Of a DNA stretch of 32,988 bases, positions 23,761 through 32,482 are shown in pieces. Source of the DNA: Oscillospiraceae bacterium (GTDB lineage: Bacteria > Bacillota > Clostridia > Oscillospirales > Acutalibacteraceae); NCBI GenBank assembly GCA_022508705.1, contig JAFLUO010000004.1:1-32988 (forward strand), in the 5' to 3' direction. Both the position numbers and the translations under genes were made by a program. The notes under the pieces were generated by a model, which saw only the letters and a program-made list of their open reading frames with translations, was not told the origin of the DNA and searched no databases. The first letter of the stretch is position 1. Every line of letters begins with the position of its first letter.

Positions 23761-24861
23761 ATGAAGCAATACGATTATCTTATTGTAGGCTCAGGGCTTT
23801 TTGCGGCAGTTTTTGCCAATGAAGCGAAAAAACACGGTAAGAAGTGTTTTGTAATTGAAAAGCGAAATCATATCGGCGGAAATATTTACTGTGAAAATAT
23901 TGAAGGCATAACCGTGCATAAATACGGAGCTCATATTTTTCACACAAGCAACCGCAGAGTTTGGGAATATGTAAATGAGCTTTGCGAGTTTAACAATTTC
24001 ATAAATTCTCCTGTTTGCAATTTTGAGGGCGAGATATATAATCTTCCCTTTAATATGAACACCTTTTCAAAGATGTTTTCTGTAGCATTGCCGAGCGAGG
24101 CAAAAGCGGTTATAGACTCACAAAGAGCTGAGATTAAAGGCGAGCCTCAGAACCTTGAAGAGCAGGCAATAAGCCTTGTGGGAAGAGTTATTTACGAAAA
24201 GCTTATAAAAGGTTATACCGAAAAACAATGGGGCAGGGATTGTAAGGATTTGCCCGCGTTCATAATAAAGCGCTTGCCCGTTCGTTACACATACAATAAT
24301 AATTATTTTAACGATAAATATCAGGGAATACCCGTGAACGGATACAACGAGCTAATTGAGAAAATGTTTGAGGGAATAGAAATTCGCACAAATACTGACT
24401 TTTTCTCAAACCGTGACGAATATTTGTCCCTTGCCGAAAAATGCGTATTTACAGGGCAGATAGATGAATTTTTTGATTACAAGTTCGGTAGTTTAAGTTA
24501 CAGAAGCCTTCGTTTTGAAACGGAAACTATTGATACTGAAAATTATCAGGGTGTGGCGGTTATGAATTTTTCCGAAAGAAAAATACCCTACACCAGAATA
24601 ATTGAGCATAAGCATTTTGATAGTGATGTAAAAACCTCAAAAACAGTAATTACGAAGGAATATCCAGTGCAATGGTCGGCAGGGAGTGAACCCTATTACC
24701 CTGTTAACGATGAACAGAATAACGCTTTGTATAAAAAATATGAAGAGTTAGCAAAGTCCCAAAAGAATGTTATTTTCGGCGGACGGCTCGGATTGTATAA
24801 ATATTATGATATGGACAAGTGCATAGAAAAAGCGCTTGAAATTTGTGATAAAGAGTTTTGA
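23761..24861 (+). CDS. glf: UDP-galactopyranose mutase
   Basis: This flavoenzyme converts UDP-galactopyranose to UDP-galactofuranose, the donor for galactofuranose in surface glycans. The 366-residue protein has the FAD-binding start YLIVGSGLFAAVFA (residues 6-19), the KRNHIGGNIY motif, HKYGAHIFHTS, FNMNTFSKMF, and TEKQWGRDCKDLP, with late GGRLGLYKYYDMD. I chose ATG 23761, with TTTGGAG seven bases upstream; the TTG at 23743 precedes that site. The stop lies two bases before the GT2 gene start, so the two form an operon for Galf-containing polymer synthesis. Confidence 0.96.
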   Translation: MKQYDYLIVGSGLFAAVFANEAKKHGKKCFVIEKRNHIGGNIYCENIEGITVHKYGAHIFHTSNRRVWEYVNELCEFNNFINSPVCNFEGEIYNLPFNMNTFSKMFSVALPSEAKAVIDSQRAEIKGEPQNLEEQAISLVGRVIYEKLIKGYTEKQWGRDCKDLPAFIIKRLPVRYTYNNNYFNDKYQGIPVNGYNELIEKMFEGIEIRTNTDFFSNRDEYLSLAEKCVFTGQIDEFFDYKFGSLSYRSLRFETETIDTENYQGVAVMNFSERKIPYTRIIEHKHFDSDVKTSKTVITKEYPVQWSAGSEPYYPVNDEQNNALYKKYEELAKSQKNVIFGGRLGLYKYYDMDKCIEKALEICDKEF

Positions 24862-24863
24862 AT

Positions 24864-25922
24864 ATGAAGGATGTAAAAATTTCGGTAATAATGCCGGTCT
24901 ACAAGGTTGAAAAGTTCATAAGAAAATGTCTTGACAGCGTTTTGGCGCAGACACTCAGCGAGTGGGAGCTTATTGCCGTTGACGACGGAAGCCCTGACAA
25001 GAGCGGTAAAATTTGCGATGAATACGCCAAAAAAGACAGTCGAATTACAGTAATTCATAAAGAAAACGGCGGCGCGCCCTCGGCAAGAAATGCTGCAATT
25101 CCGAAAGCGCGCGGCGAATACCTTTATTTTATGGATTCTGACGATTGGGCAGAGCCTAATATGTTTGAGGAAATGTATAACCTTGCCAAAGAGCATGACG
25201 CACAGCTTGTTGTGTCCGGTTATTACATTGAGACCTATTTCAGCGACACAAAATATTATTCTCAGCAGCAGGCATTGCCGTCAAGAGTTTTTGAAACTCA
25301 AGAGGATTTTCGCAATTATGCTTATAAAATGTTTGACAAAAATCTTCTTTATGCTCCGTGGAACAAGCTGTTTTTAAGGGAGTATATAATTGATAACTGC
25401 ATTACCTTTAAAAACACATTTTGGGACGATTTTCCATTTAATTTAGACGTCATAAAAGATGTTGAAAGAGTTGTTTTGACAGAAAATAAGTATTATCACT
25501 TTATGCGCGCCCGTCAGGAAAGCGAAACTGCGAAATACAGACCTAATATGTATGAAAAGCGTGAAGAGGAGCATGTTTGGATGCTCACTCTATACAAATA
25601 TTGGGGCATTGAGGATGAAAAGAGCCGTGAAATGATACACCGCCGTTATATTGAGCGGGTCATCGGTTGTATTGAAAATGTGACAAATGAGGCTTGTGCT
25701 TTTACTCCGAAAGAGAAAAGGGCGCAAATTAAAATGATGATTAACGCCAAGCCTACACGCATAGCCTTGAAATACGCAAAGCCAAATACGTTTATGATGA
25801 GGCTCATGCTGTTCCCTGTAAAATTGCGAAGCACATGGCTTACATACCTTGAAGGCAAAATCATTTCAAATGTAAAATCGGGGAATATAAAGCTTTTCGC
25901 AACGCTTAAAGCGAACAGATAA
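24864..25922 (+). CDS. GT2-family glycosyltransferase
   Basis: A 352-residue GT-A-fold enzyme. The N-terminus ISVIMPVYKVEKFIRKCLDS, the nucleotide-binding VDDGSPDKSG (Asp40/41), NGGAPSARNAA and the metal-binding DSDDW (about residues 93-97) are typical of family 2 transferases. The C-terminal part is helical and basic with no clear transmembrane helix, so it probably works at the inner face of the membrane. Being two bases after glf, it may transfer galactofuranose, but the acceptor and donor are inferred only from context. ATG 24864 was chosen over an upstream TTG that overlaps the glf stop. Confidence 0.85.
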   Translation: MKDVKISVIMPVYKVEKFIRKCLDSVLAQTLSEWELIAVDDGSPDKSGKICDEYAKKDSRITVIHKENGGAPSARNAAIPKARGEYLYFMDSDDWAEPNMFEEMYNLAKEHDAQLVVSGYYIETYFSDTKYYSQQQALPSRVFETQEDFRNYAYKMFDKNLLYAPWNKLFLREYIIDNCITFKNTFWDDFPFNLDVIKDVERVVLTENKYYHFMRARQESETAKYRPNMYEKREEEHVWMLTLYKYWGIEDEKSREMIHRRYIERVIGCIENVTNEACAFTPKEKRAQIKMMINAKPTRIALKYAKPNTFMMRLMLFPVKLRSTWLTYLEGKIISNVKSGNIKLFATLKANR

Positions 25923-25945
25923 AAATTATATTTTGGATTATAATT

Positions 25946-25975
25946 AAAACTCCTATGAATTTTCATAGGAGTTTT
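25946..25975. terminator. bidirectional terminator between the two surface-polymer operons
   Basis: AAAACTCCTATGAA (25946-25959) pairs perfectly with TTCATAGGAGTTTT (25962-25975), with T runs on both strands. It lies between the GT2 stop at 25922 and the leftward gene ending at 25991. Confidence 0.9.
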
Positions 25976-25990
25976 TTCTTTAGATTTAAA

Positions 25991-27127
25991 CTAATTTAAA
26001 AGGCCCAGTATTTGACGGCAGGCGGTTCCGTTTTCAAAGGATCCCAAATCCTTATGGTGTTTTTCCATATTTTGTTTAAAAAGCTCTTCATCGAAGTTCA
26101 GTATGCTGTTTTGAAGCTCTACATTATCTCTGCACACAGGGAATCCCCAGGAATAAATATCTTTGTCAAAGCCCCTCATTTTTTCATACTCGTCTAAATC
26201 AGGAGTATAAAGCATGCAGGGCTTTTGTGTGAAGGAAAAATCCCAAATGCCCGAAGAATAGTCGGAAATAAGCATATCGCAGGCGATAAACAGCTCCTGT
26301 ATATCGGGATAATCAGAAATATCAACAGTGCCGTTGAGTGTTTCGCAGTATTTTGAAAATCTGTGCTCACGAATCAAAACAATGGCATCTTTTCCAAAAC
26401 GCTTTTTAACAGATTCAATAAGCCCGTTTATATCTAACGGCTTAGGTGTCGCTCCGTTGTCACGATAAGTGGGCGCATACAAAACTGCAAATTGTTCGGG
26501 GGTTATATTCAATTTCTCACGAACAGACTGACGCATTCCGCTGTCAAAGGAAAACAGTATATCATTTCGCGGCATACCGATACTCAAAACATTTCCGTGA
26601 AAGCCGTATTGGGAATGAATTACTTCATCCGTAAAAAACTGACTGCTTGAAACGTAATGGGTAATGTCATATTTCGACTGCCGTTCCAACACCCAATTGT
26701 GAATTGCTGAGTTGTAACCGATGCCTTTGCCTGTTTTTTTATAGCATCCGCCGCCGTGCCATGTTTGTAAGCGTATTTGGTTTTTTCGTGACGGCATTTC
26801 GTTTGTTCTGTGAAAATTAAAAACGATCATCTGCGCAGTAAAGGAATAAAATTTATGTTTTAAAGAACGGTATTTACAGATTTTCGTGTTTTTATTTTCT
26901 TCCAAAAAAGCAAATTTTTCAGGATGCTGAAATGCCCAGATATATTCAAACTCATCTGAGCCGTTCAGTAGAAAGTATTCATATAAAGACTTTGGGTTGC
27001 AGGAGTACTGCTCACCCAGATAACTGTCAAAAACAATTCTGCCTTTTTTTATCGGAAATAACGGAGCAAGAATATTCCACGAAATCTTAATAATAAAGGC
27101 AATACAATATTTAATTAACTCTGTCAT
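25991..27127 (-). CDS. CDP-glycerol glycerophosphotransferase-family protein (TagB/TagF-like), second copy
   Basis: The 378-residue protein belongs to the Glyphos_transf (GT-B) family that adds glycerol- or ribitol-phosphate from a CDP donor to a lipid-linked or polymer acceptor. Motifs seen are LQTWHGGGCYKKTG, APTYRDNG, LIREHRFSKY and the signature LISDYSSGIWDFSFTQKP. A hydrophobic N-terminal segment (about 5-25) probably binds the membrane. There is no N-terminal GT2 domain, so it is a single-domain TagB/TarB- or short TagF-type enzyme. The start ATG overlaps the previous stop (TAATG), so translation is coupled; a TTG 15 bases upstream is less likely. It is the last gene of the leftward operon. 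Confidence 0.88.
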   Translation of the reverse strand: MTELIKYCIAFIIKISWNILAPLFPIKKGRIVFDSYLGEQYSCNPKSLYEYFLLNGSDEFEYIWAFQHPEKFAFLEENKNTKICKYRSLKHKFYSFTAQMIVFNFHRTNEMPSRKNQIRLQTWHGGGCYKKTGKGIGYNSAIHNWVLERQSKYDITHYVSSSQFFTDEVIHSQYGFHGNVLSIGMPRNDILFSFDSGMRQSVREKLNITPEQFAVLYAPTYRDNGATPKPLDINGLIESVKKRFGKDAIVLIREHRFSKYCETLNGTVDISDYPDIQELFIACDMLISDYSSGIWDFSFTQKPCMLYTPDLDEYEKMRGFDKDIYSWGFPVCRDNVELQNSILNFDEELFKQNMEKHHKDLGSFENGTACRQILGLLN

Positions 27128-28398
27128 TACTGTGAATTGCAATTTATATATTTCTTTATAAGCTCAACAACCTGCTTTGCAGCAGTTCCTGTTTCTTTAC
27201 AACCGCGAGCCTCAAGAAATTCCTTTGCTTTTATGTCATAAGTTTGAGCGTCAAAATTTTTAATAGAACTAATAAGCTGGCTGTTGTTCTCTGCAATCGG
27301 GAACGGGGTACTGTCTAACGGGTAGTAGAAGCCTCTTTCCTTATCATAATTTTTAAGGTCATTAGCATAAATAAATCCCGGTTTTCCCGTTAAAACAAAA
27401 TCACAAATCCAGCTTGAATAGTCTGTAATGCCAATATCAGAAGCAAGCATAAGCTCCTGAATATCGGGATAAGTATTGCCAGCTAAAATATTGGGATTTT
27501 CACGAATTTCTTTTACATTTTTAAGAGCTTTCGCAACCTTAAAATGATAGCGGTTAAGAATCATCCATTCGCCGCCGAAACGCTCTTTGGCAGCTTCCAT
27601 TACGCCGTTGTAGTCAATGTCATAACACTTGATTGTTTTTTCGTCACGAAAGGTCGGAGCGTATAAAATCAAATGGCAGTTTTCGTCAATATTGTAAAAT
27701 TCGCAAACCTTTTTCTTGATAAGCTTCTGTTCCTCATCATTCGCAAATAATATATCGTTTCTTGGATGACCGTATTCAAGGATTTTAACTTTCTCATTGG
27801 GCCAGTAAGTTGTTCTGTAAACCTCAGTTTCAAAAGCAGAGTTTGAAATCATATAATCTGTAATCTTACTTGCGATTTTTGCGGCTCTTGCCCATTTTTT
27901 AACAACAATTTTATTTGAGTCAATTCTTTTAAGACCCATTGAACCGTGCCAGGTGTTAATGTAAATTTGGTTTTTCTTTTTCGGAACGTATTCCCAAGGG
28001 AAGCAAACTGCGTTGTCAATCCATACCTTTGCGCTTGCGGCTTCATAGAAAAATTCCAATGAATTTCTACGAACAAGTCTGACCTGCTCGGGAAACGGTG
28101 ACGGAAGTAAATCAATAGTTTTTTTATCCGTTGCAAAAACAATATCGCAGTCAATATTTTGCCTAATAAGCTCATCGCAAATATAAGCAGGGTTGCACTG
28201 ATATTTATTTGAATAGTGCATAAACATAATTTTATTGTCTTCGACTTTTGTCCTCATTGAAATTGAGCGCCTGGCAGCCATTGCAATCAATCCGTCAAAA
28301 AACTGCCGAAGTCTTAAGAATAAAAACTTAAAAAAGCCTTTTTCAGCCATTCGTCTTTCAACTTGTGACAACTTCCTGTTTTGATCAATACTTTTCAT
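27127..28398 (-). CDS. CDP-glycerol glycerophosphotransferase-family protein (TagB/TagF-like), first copy
   Basis: A 423-residue member of the same family as its downstream neighbour. Motifs are INTWHGSMGLKRID, APTFRDEK, LNRYHFKVAKAL and GITDYSSWICDFVLTGKP. The basic, amphipathic N-terminus (FFKFLFLRLRQFFDGLIAMA) probably attaches it to the inner membrane face. Its sequence is quite different from the second copy, suggesting a division of labour such as priming versus chain elongation, or use of two different CDP-polyols; this is inference. The ribosome site is a GGGG stretch about seven bases before the ATG. It lies 34 bases after the SDR gene. Confidence 0.88.
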   Translation of the reverse strand: MKSIDQNRKLSQVERRMAEKGFFKFLFLRLRQFFDGLIAMAARRSISMRTKVEDNKIMFMHYSNKYQCNPAYICDELIRQNIDCDIVFATDKKTIDLLPSPFPEQVRLVRRNSLEFFYEAASAKVWIDNAVCFPWEYVPKKKNQIYINTWHGSMGLKRIDSNKIVVKKWARAAKIASKITDYMISNSAFETEVYRTTYWPNEKVKILEYGHPRNDILFANDEEQKLIKKKVCEFYNIDENCHLILYAPTFRDEKTIKCYDIDYNGVMEAAKERFGGEWMILNRYHFKVAKALKNVKEIRENPNILAGNTYPDIQELMLASDIGITDYSSWICDFVLTGKPGFIYANDLKNYDKERGFYYPLDSTPFPIAENNSQLISSIKNFDAQTYDIKAKEFLEARGCKETGTAAKQVVELIKKYINCNSQ

Positions 28399-28432
28399 AT
28401 TTTAACCCCATATCAACATCAGTTCTTTTTAT

Positions 28433-29479
28433 TTAACACTCTTTATTATAAGACATATCTTCAATTAAATTTTTGAACATACTTTCAAGGTCAACCTTGG
28501 CGTCCCATCCTAAGTTTCGTAGCTTCTCCGTGCCGAGTTTAATCTTAACCGTCGGATTGTAACCCATTTTAGCGGCATTGCCGTTGTCCTCAATTACTAC
28601 TTTAATGTTCTTTTCAGGGTAAAACGAGCAAAGCATTTCTGCCATATCGTAAATTGAAATATCCGAATTTTCATTTGCAATATTATACGCCTGACCGATT
28701 TCGCCCCTTGCGGCAACCGTCATTAAAGCGGTTACAGCATCTGAAAGATAGCAATAATTTCTGACTGTTTCGCCCTTGGTGTGAAGTATTATATCTCTGC
28801 CTTCAATAACACACCGCGCAAAGTCCGCAAATACTCTGCCGTCATTGTAGGCAACGCCGGGGCCGAAGGTTTGCGTAAGACGGACAATCTTAACGGGTAC
28901 GCCGTATTCAGATGCGTAAGACACGCAAAGACATTCAACCATTCTTTTGCCCAGTGAATAGCTGCTGCGGACGTTTAACTGGTCAATATAACCGTAATCG
29001 TTTTCAGTAATAATTTTAAGATCGGGCGGTGTAACGCCGTAAACCTCAAGAGATGACATATAAACAAATGCCTTAAGATTTTTCTGCGCTCTTGCGGCGC
29101 AAAGCATATTTTCCGTTCCCTTAATGGCAATATCAATAGTCTCAACAGGCTTTTCTACCATATCCTTTGAGCTTGTAATGCTTGCCCCGTGGAAAATATA
29201 GTCAACCTCAAAATCAAAAGCAGTAACATTTACAATGTCGCTGACAACAAGAATTACTTCGTCGCCGAAAATTCTCTTTGCCTTCTGCTCATTTCTTACA
29301 AGAGCATAGATTTTAATATTTGCATTCTGCGTTTTATTCAGTTCAATAAGACTTTTAATAAAGAATGAACCGATAAGACCTGTAGCCCCTGTAATCAACA
29401 CAGAAGAATTAAAAAGCTCTTTGCAAACAGGCTCGCTTACAACTGCTTTAATATCATTCAATTCAACCGAACTTTGCAT
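28433..29479 (-). CDS. NAD-dependent epimerase/dehydratase (extended SDR)
   Basis: A 348-residue extended short-chain dehydrogenase with the Rossmann motif VLITGATGLIGS (residues 27-38), the FVYMSSLEVYG stretch, the catalytic YSLGK (Tyr/Lys pair), and late AYNIANENSDISIYDMAEML typical of nucleotide-sugar epimerases and dehydratases. It presumably converts a nucleotide-linked sugar or polyol for the polymer made here; in many clostridial loci a similar gene follows the TarI-type cytidylyltransferase. ATG 29479 is chosen because AAGG lies five bases upstream and because it coincides with the end of the leader repeat; in-frame ATG 29500 and GTG 29506 are alternatives. It overlaps the small leader frame at 29463-29537. 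Confidence 0.85.
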   Translation of the reverse strand: MQSSVELNDIKAVVSEPVCKELFNSSVLITGATGLIGSFFIKSLIELNKTQNANIKIYALVRNEQKAKRIFGDEVILVVSDIVNVTAFDFEVDYIFHGASITSSKDMVEKPVETIDIAIKGTENMLCAARAQKNLKAFVYMSSLEVYGVTPPDLKIITENDYGYIDQLNVRSSYSLGKRMVECLCVSYASEYGVPVKIVRLTQTFGPGVAYNDGRVFADFARCVIEGRDIILHTKGETVRNYCYLSDAVTALMTVAARGEIGQAYNIANENSDISIYDMAEMLCSFYPEKNIKVVIEDNGNAAKMGYNPTVKIKLGTEKLRNLGWDAKVDLESMFKNLIEDMSYNKEC

Positions 29480-29537
29480 AATCGCCTTGCGATACAGCAT
29501 TCGCACAAAAAGTCATAAAAAGCAACTTTTCGTGCAC
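29463..29537 (-). CDS. small leader peptide frame overlapping the epimerase start
   Basis: A 24-codon frame starting at GTG 29537, with AAGGAA eight bases upstream, and ending TGA at 29463. It encodes MHEKLLFMTFCANAVS followed by QGDYAKFG. Thirteen of its first sixteen residues equal those at the extended start of recG, and the three differences are G/E, I/L and I/L. It overlaps the epimerase ATG (29479) in another frame, so ribosomes finishing it would stop 14-16 bases inside the epimerase gene, suggesting translational coupling or a leader-peptide control. It is too short for protein-family assignment. Confidence 0.5.
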   Translation of the reverse strand: MHEKLLFMTFCANAVSQGDYAKFG

Positions 29538-29560
29538 GGTATCGTTCCTTTCTTTGTATT
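29477..29560 (-). repeat. leader repeat, copy 2 (before the epimerase gene)
   Basis: Second copy of the ~85-base element also found at 16671-16756, in opposite orientation. It lies between the cytidylyltransferase stop (29580) and the epimerase ATG (29479). The match ends at that ATG, as in the recG copy. One base less between the GCGATT block and the ATG, together with a nearby two-base difference, puts the leader frame out of register with the downstream gene here. Confidence 0.85.
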
Positions 29561-29579
29561 TTTGCTCTACATATCCCTT

Positions 29580-30296
29580 TTAAAGAATTTGTGCATTTTC
29601 CCTCGCTTCTGTAATAGCACGGAAAATGTAAAAATCAGACGGAGTAGTGATTTTAATATTTTCAGGCGGGCCCTCAACAACGTGAAGAGTTGCGCCGTAG
29701 TGGGACATAAGCATTGCAGAGTCAATAGCGCTGAAATCTTCGGCATCTGCTTTGTTGTGAGCATCAACAATATCTTGCAAAATAAAGCATTGCGGAGCGC
29801 GTGCCATTCTGCAAATTGAACGGTCCATAACCTCGTTTATTTCATTATTTTCGTTTACGCTGATTATGGTCTCAATAGCGGGAGTAACGGTAACGCTGTT
29901 GCCGTTTGCTTTTACGCACTCAATATTGTCTGTAATAATTTGCTCATTGATAAGCGGACGAACACCGTCGTGAATAAGCACAATAGAATCCTTTGGAACA
30001 CTCTCGTTCTCATAAAGAGCAAAAAGACCGTTTCTGATTGAATGTTGACCTGTATCTCCGCCTTCAACAACTTTAATTACTTTGTTAATGCAGAACTTTT
30101 TGAGAAGAGTGTTCATATAAGGAATCCAATCCTTTAAGCAAACAACAACAATTCCGTCAATCAGCGGATGTTCTTCAAAATGCTCAATAGTGTGAATAAT
30201 GATCGGCTTGCTGTTTAATTCAAGAAACTGTTTGGGCTTGTTTTTTGTGTTCATTCTTTGACCGGTTCCGCCGGCAAAAATTAAAGCATAGTTCAT
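29580..30296 (-). CDS. tarI: IspD/TarI-family cytidylyltransferase (likely ribitol-5-phosphate)
   Basis: The 238-residue protein makes a CDP-activated polyol from CTP. It has FAGGTGQRM (residues 7-15), KPKQFLELNSKP, GGDTGQHSIRNGL, VLIHDGVRPLI and a C-terminal ENIKITTPSDFYIFRAI. The fold is shared by IspD (methylerythritol phosphate) and TarI (ribitol or other polyol phosphate in teichoic acids). HDGVRP rather than the HDAARP of most IspD proteins, and the position among LicD and glycerophosphotransferase genes, favour the TarI role. No TarJ-type reductase is present in the window. The ribosome site AAAGGAG is a good match, placed seven to eight bases before the ATG. Confidence 0.82.
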   Translation of the reverse strand: MNYALIFAGGTGQRMNTKNKPKQFLELNSKPIIIHTIEHFEEHPLIDGIVVVCLKDWIPYMNTLLKKFCINKVIKVVEGGDTGQHSIRNGLFALYENESVPKDSIVLIHDGVRPLINEQIITDNIECVKANGNSVTVTPAIETIISVNENNEINEVMDRSICRMARAPQCFILQDIVDAHNKADAEDFSAIDSAMLMSHYGATLHVVEGPPENIKITTPSDFYIFRAITEARENAQIL

Positions 30297-30320
30297 ATTG
30301 ATTTCTCCTTTAATTTTTAA

Positions 30321-31256
30321 CTATTTATTTTCAGGAAATTTTAATTCTGTTACAGCGTGGCGTTCGCGACTGCTTTCGGGCGGTGGAGTCATATAATCCT
30401 CACCGAAAAGCCCCGTAAGGTAAGATTCGTAGCCACACATAATATAAAATTCAGTATCTTCAAAATCTGTCAAAACAGCTTTTTCAAAGGTTTCCCTCGG
30501 CTGCATTTCGCCGAAATAATGCTTTCTGCCCGTGGGAATTGAAACGAAAGAGCTGTTTATATTTTTACATGATGACATTCTTTTTTCTGTAATAAGAAGC
30601 CATTTCCTTAAAGAGAAAAAGGATAAAAGCTTTGCGAGCCGAAGTTTGCGTTCAATTACTGCAATCTGCTTTTTATCGGTAATAAAGGGACGAATAAGCG
30701 GCGCGTTGTTTTTTAGCCTTACGCACGAACAAATAAGGAGCAAAAGCTCACATGTGTAGCCGTGCAGTTTACGAAGAAACGAATTATCGTAAACATTTTC
30801 AAGTGGATTTATATCAATAAAAATTCCTGCATTTTCAGGGTCGCTTTCAAAAATTTCACGGCAAACCGAGCCTTTTAGACGGATTTTCATAAAGTTTGCA
30901 TCATATTTTTCGTTAATGCGTATTTCCTCATAAAAATATTTCTCGGGAAATTCGGCGTTTAAAAGGGCGGGGAATCTGTCGTAATCCTCTCTGGGCATAA
31001 TAACGTCAATGTCGTCATCCCACGGAATAAAACCTTTGTGACGAACTGCGCCAAGGCAAGAACCGCCGCCGAGAAAATATGTCAAAGAATGCTTTTCGCA
31101 AACGAAATGAATATCCTTCATCATTTGCAGCAAAACTTTTTGAAGCTTTGCGGTCTGTTCTTCAGTAATAAACTGAATATCTTTATTATTTGTAATTATC
31201 TGCCGAAACATTACATTGGTTTCAAACAGAGATTTTATTTTATCAATAAAACTCAT
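30321..31256 (-). CDS. LicD-family phosphotransferase
   Basis: A 311-residue LicD protein. The family transfers phosphocholine or other phospho-polyols from CDP donors onto surface glycans. The nucleotidyltransferase-like core is clear: YFLGGGSCLGAVRHKGFIPW then DDDIDVIMPREDYDRF, with the conserved Asp cluster, followed by FIDINPLENVYD. It likely decorates or joins polyol-phosphate units of the polymer, using a CDP donor from the next gene. ATG 31256 is five bases after the ABC ATPase stop; an in-frame GTG at 31265 would overlap that stop (GTGA) and is an alternative. It ends 24 bases before tarI. Confidence 0.88.
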   Translation of the reverse strand: MSFIDKIKSLFETNVMFRQIITNNKDIQFITEEQTAKLQKVLLQMMKDIHFVCEKHSLTYFLGGGSCLGAVRHKGFIPWDDDIDVIMPREDYDRFPALLNAEFPEKYFYEEIRINEKYDANFMKIRLKGSVCREIFESDPENAGIFIDINPLENVYDNSFLRKLHGYTCELLLLICSCVRLKNNAPLIRPFITDKKQIAVIERKLRLAKLLSFFSLRKWLLITEKRMSSCKNINSSFVSIPTGRKHYFGEMQPRETFEKAVLTDFEDTEFYIMCGYESYLTGLFGEDYMTPPPESSRERHAVTELKFPENK

Positions 31257-31261
31257 AATTC

Positions 31262-32467
31262 TCACGCACTTGTGCAGGTACAGTCAATGTACATTATGCC
31301 TGTACCCATAAATGTATCGGATTTAATTTCAAAGGGCTTTTTATTCATAACACCACGCACAAAGCCCGACTGCGGATTCCAGATTTCGCACGTTATGAAA
31401 TAATGCCCTGCAAGGAGTTGTGGCTGGTGAAGAACAACGTGCAGTCTGTGCTTGCCGACACTGTTTTGTAAAACGAACTGTTTGCCCTGCCTGTCAGAAG
31501 AGAAAATTTCCTTTTGCTCGCTGTCGTAAACTGTAATTGCACAGTTAAGGTTATCCGCGGCAACATTTACTTCGTAATTAGCAGAGATTTCAATGTCCTC
31601 GCCTGCGGAAAATACGGTTTGCTCTTCTCCCATGCCGTTCACAAGATGGGCTTTGTTCGGGTGAAGCATATCATCTTTAGTAAGAAGCAAATCTGCGTTC
31701 TCTTTACGCCTGCGCTCGTTTTCTTCTCTGCGTTCTGCTTTCAGATAATCCTGATACATTTGAACGGCGGTTCCCGTTTGACCATAGTACATAAGCTCGC
31801 CGTGCTTTATCCACATACAAGAGGAGCAAAAGGCCTTGATTGTAGAAAGATCGTGGCTTACAAAAAGAATTGTTTTGCCGTTTTTGCGGAACTCTTCCAT
31901 CTTTGCAAGGCATTTTAATTTGAACGACATATCGCCGACGGCAAGAACCTCGTCAACAATTAAAATATCAGGGTCAAGATTTACGCTTACGGCAAATCCA
32001 AGCCTTGATTTCATACCGCTGGAATACGTTCTTACGGGCTGGTCAATAAAATCACCAATGTCGGCAAATTGCAAAATTGCGTCCATTCGGTTGTTGATTT
32101 CCTCTTTTGTAAGGCCTATCGTTCTGCCCTTAATATAGGCATTTTCACGCCCCGTCAGCTCTTTGTCAAATCCGGAGGTCAGCTCTAACATAGCAACTAT
32201 TCTGCCGTTAGTCTGAATTGTGCCGGAGGTCATTTTTGTAACGCCCGTTATCATTTTAAGAAGGGTTGATTTACCGTTTCCGTTTTTGCCGATAATTCCG
32301 ACCGCTTCTCCTTTGGGTATGGTAACGGAAAGGTCCTTCATGGCGTAAAACTCTTTATACGGAACGTGTGAGGAAAAGGCATGAAGCACCCTGTACCACG
32401 GGTGCTTATATTTTTTGTATATTTTTGTAAGATGTTCAACTTTTACAGAATAATTGTTGTTTTCCAT
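31262..32467 (-). CDS. polysaccharide/teichoic acid ABC exporter ATPase with Wzt-like C-terminal domain
   Basis: The 401-residue protein powers export of a lipid-linked polymer. The N-terminal ATPase domain has Walker A GKNGNGKST (60-68), the signature TYSSGM (about 150), Walker B ILIVDE and the switch SHD, the TagH/RfbE/Wzt type. A charged, probably coiled-coil linker (KAERREENERRRKENADLL) leads to a C-terminal beta-sandwich (about 285-390, including SAGEDIEISANYEV and LLAGHYFITCEIW) like the Wzt carbohydrate-binding domain. That domain in O-antigen exporters recognises the polymer end, so this exporter may check a terminal modification, possibly added by LicD. It is 15 bases downstream of the permease gene. 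Confidence 0.9.
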   Translation of the reverse strand: MENNNYSVKVEHLTKIYKKYKHPWYRVLHAFSSHVPYKEFYAMKDLSVTIPKGEAVGIIGKNGNGKSTLLKMITGVTKMTSGTIQTNGRIVAMLELTSGFDKELTGRENAYIKGRTIGLTKEEINNRMDAILQFADIGDFIDQPVRTYSSGMKSRLGFAVSVNLDPDILIVDEVLAVGDMSFKLKCLAKMEEFRKNGKTILFVSHDLSTIKAFCSSCMWIKHGELMYYGQTGTAVQMYQDYLKAERREENERRRKENADLLLTKDDMLHPNKAHLVNGMGEEQTVFSAGEDIEISANYEVNVAADNLNCAITVYDSEQKEIFSSDRQGKQFVLQNSVGKHRLHVVLHQPQLLAGHYFITCEIWNPQSGFVRGVMNKKPFEIKSDTFMGTGIMYIDCTCTSA

Positions 32468-32482
32468 TTATTTAAACACCTC

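Noticed and set aside
27849..28175. 108-codon alternative frame inside the first glycerophosphotransferase gene
   Set aside because: It is a frame-shifted shadow of the conserved enzyme, with no start signals; there is no sign of a real frameshift since the main frame is intact.
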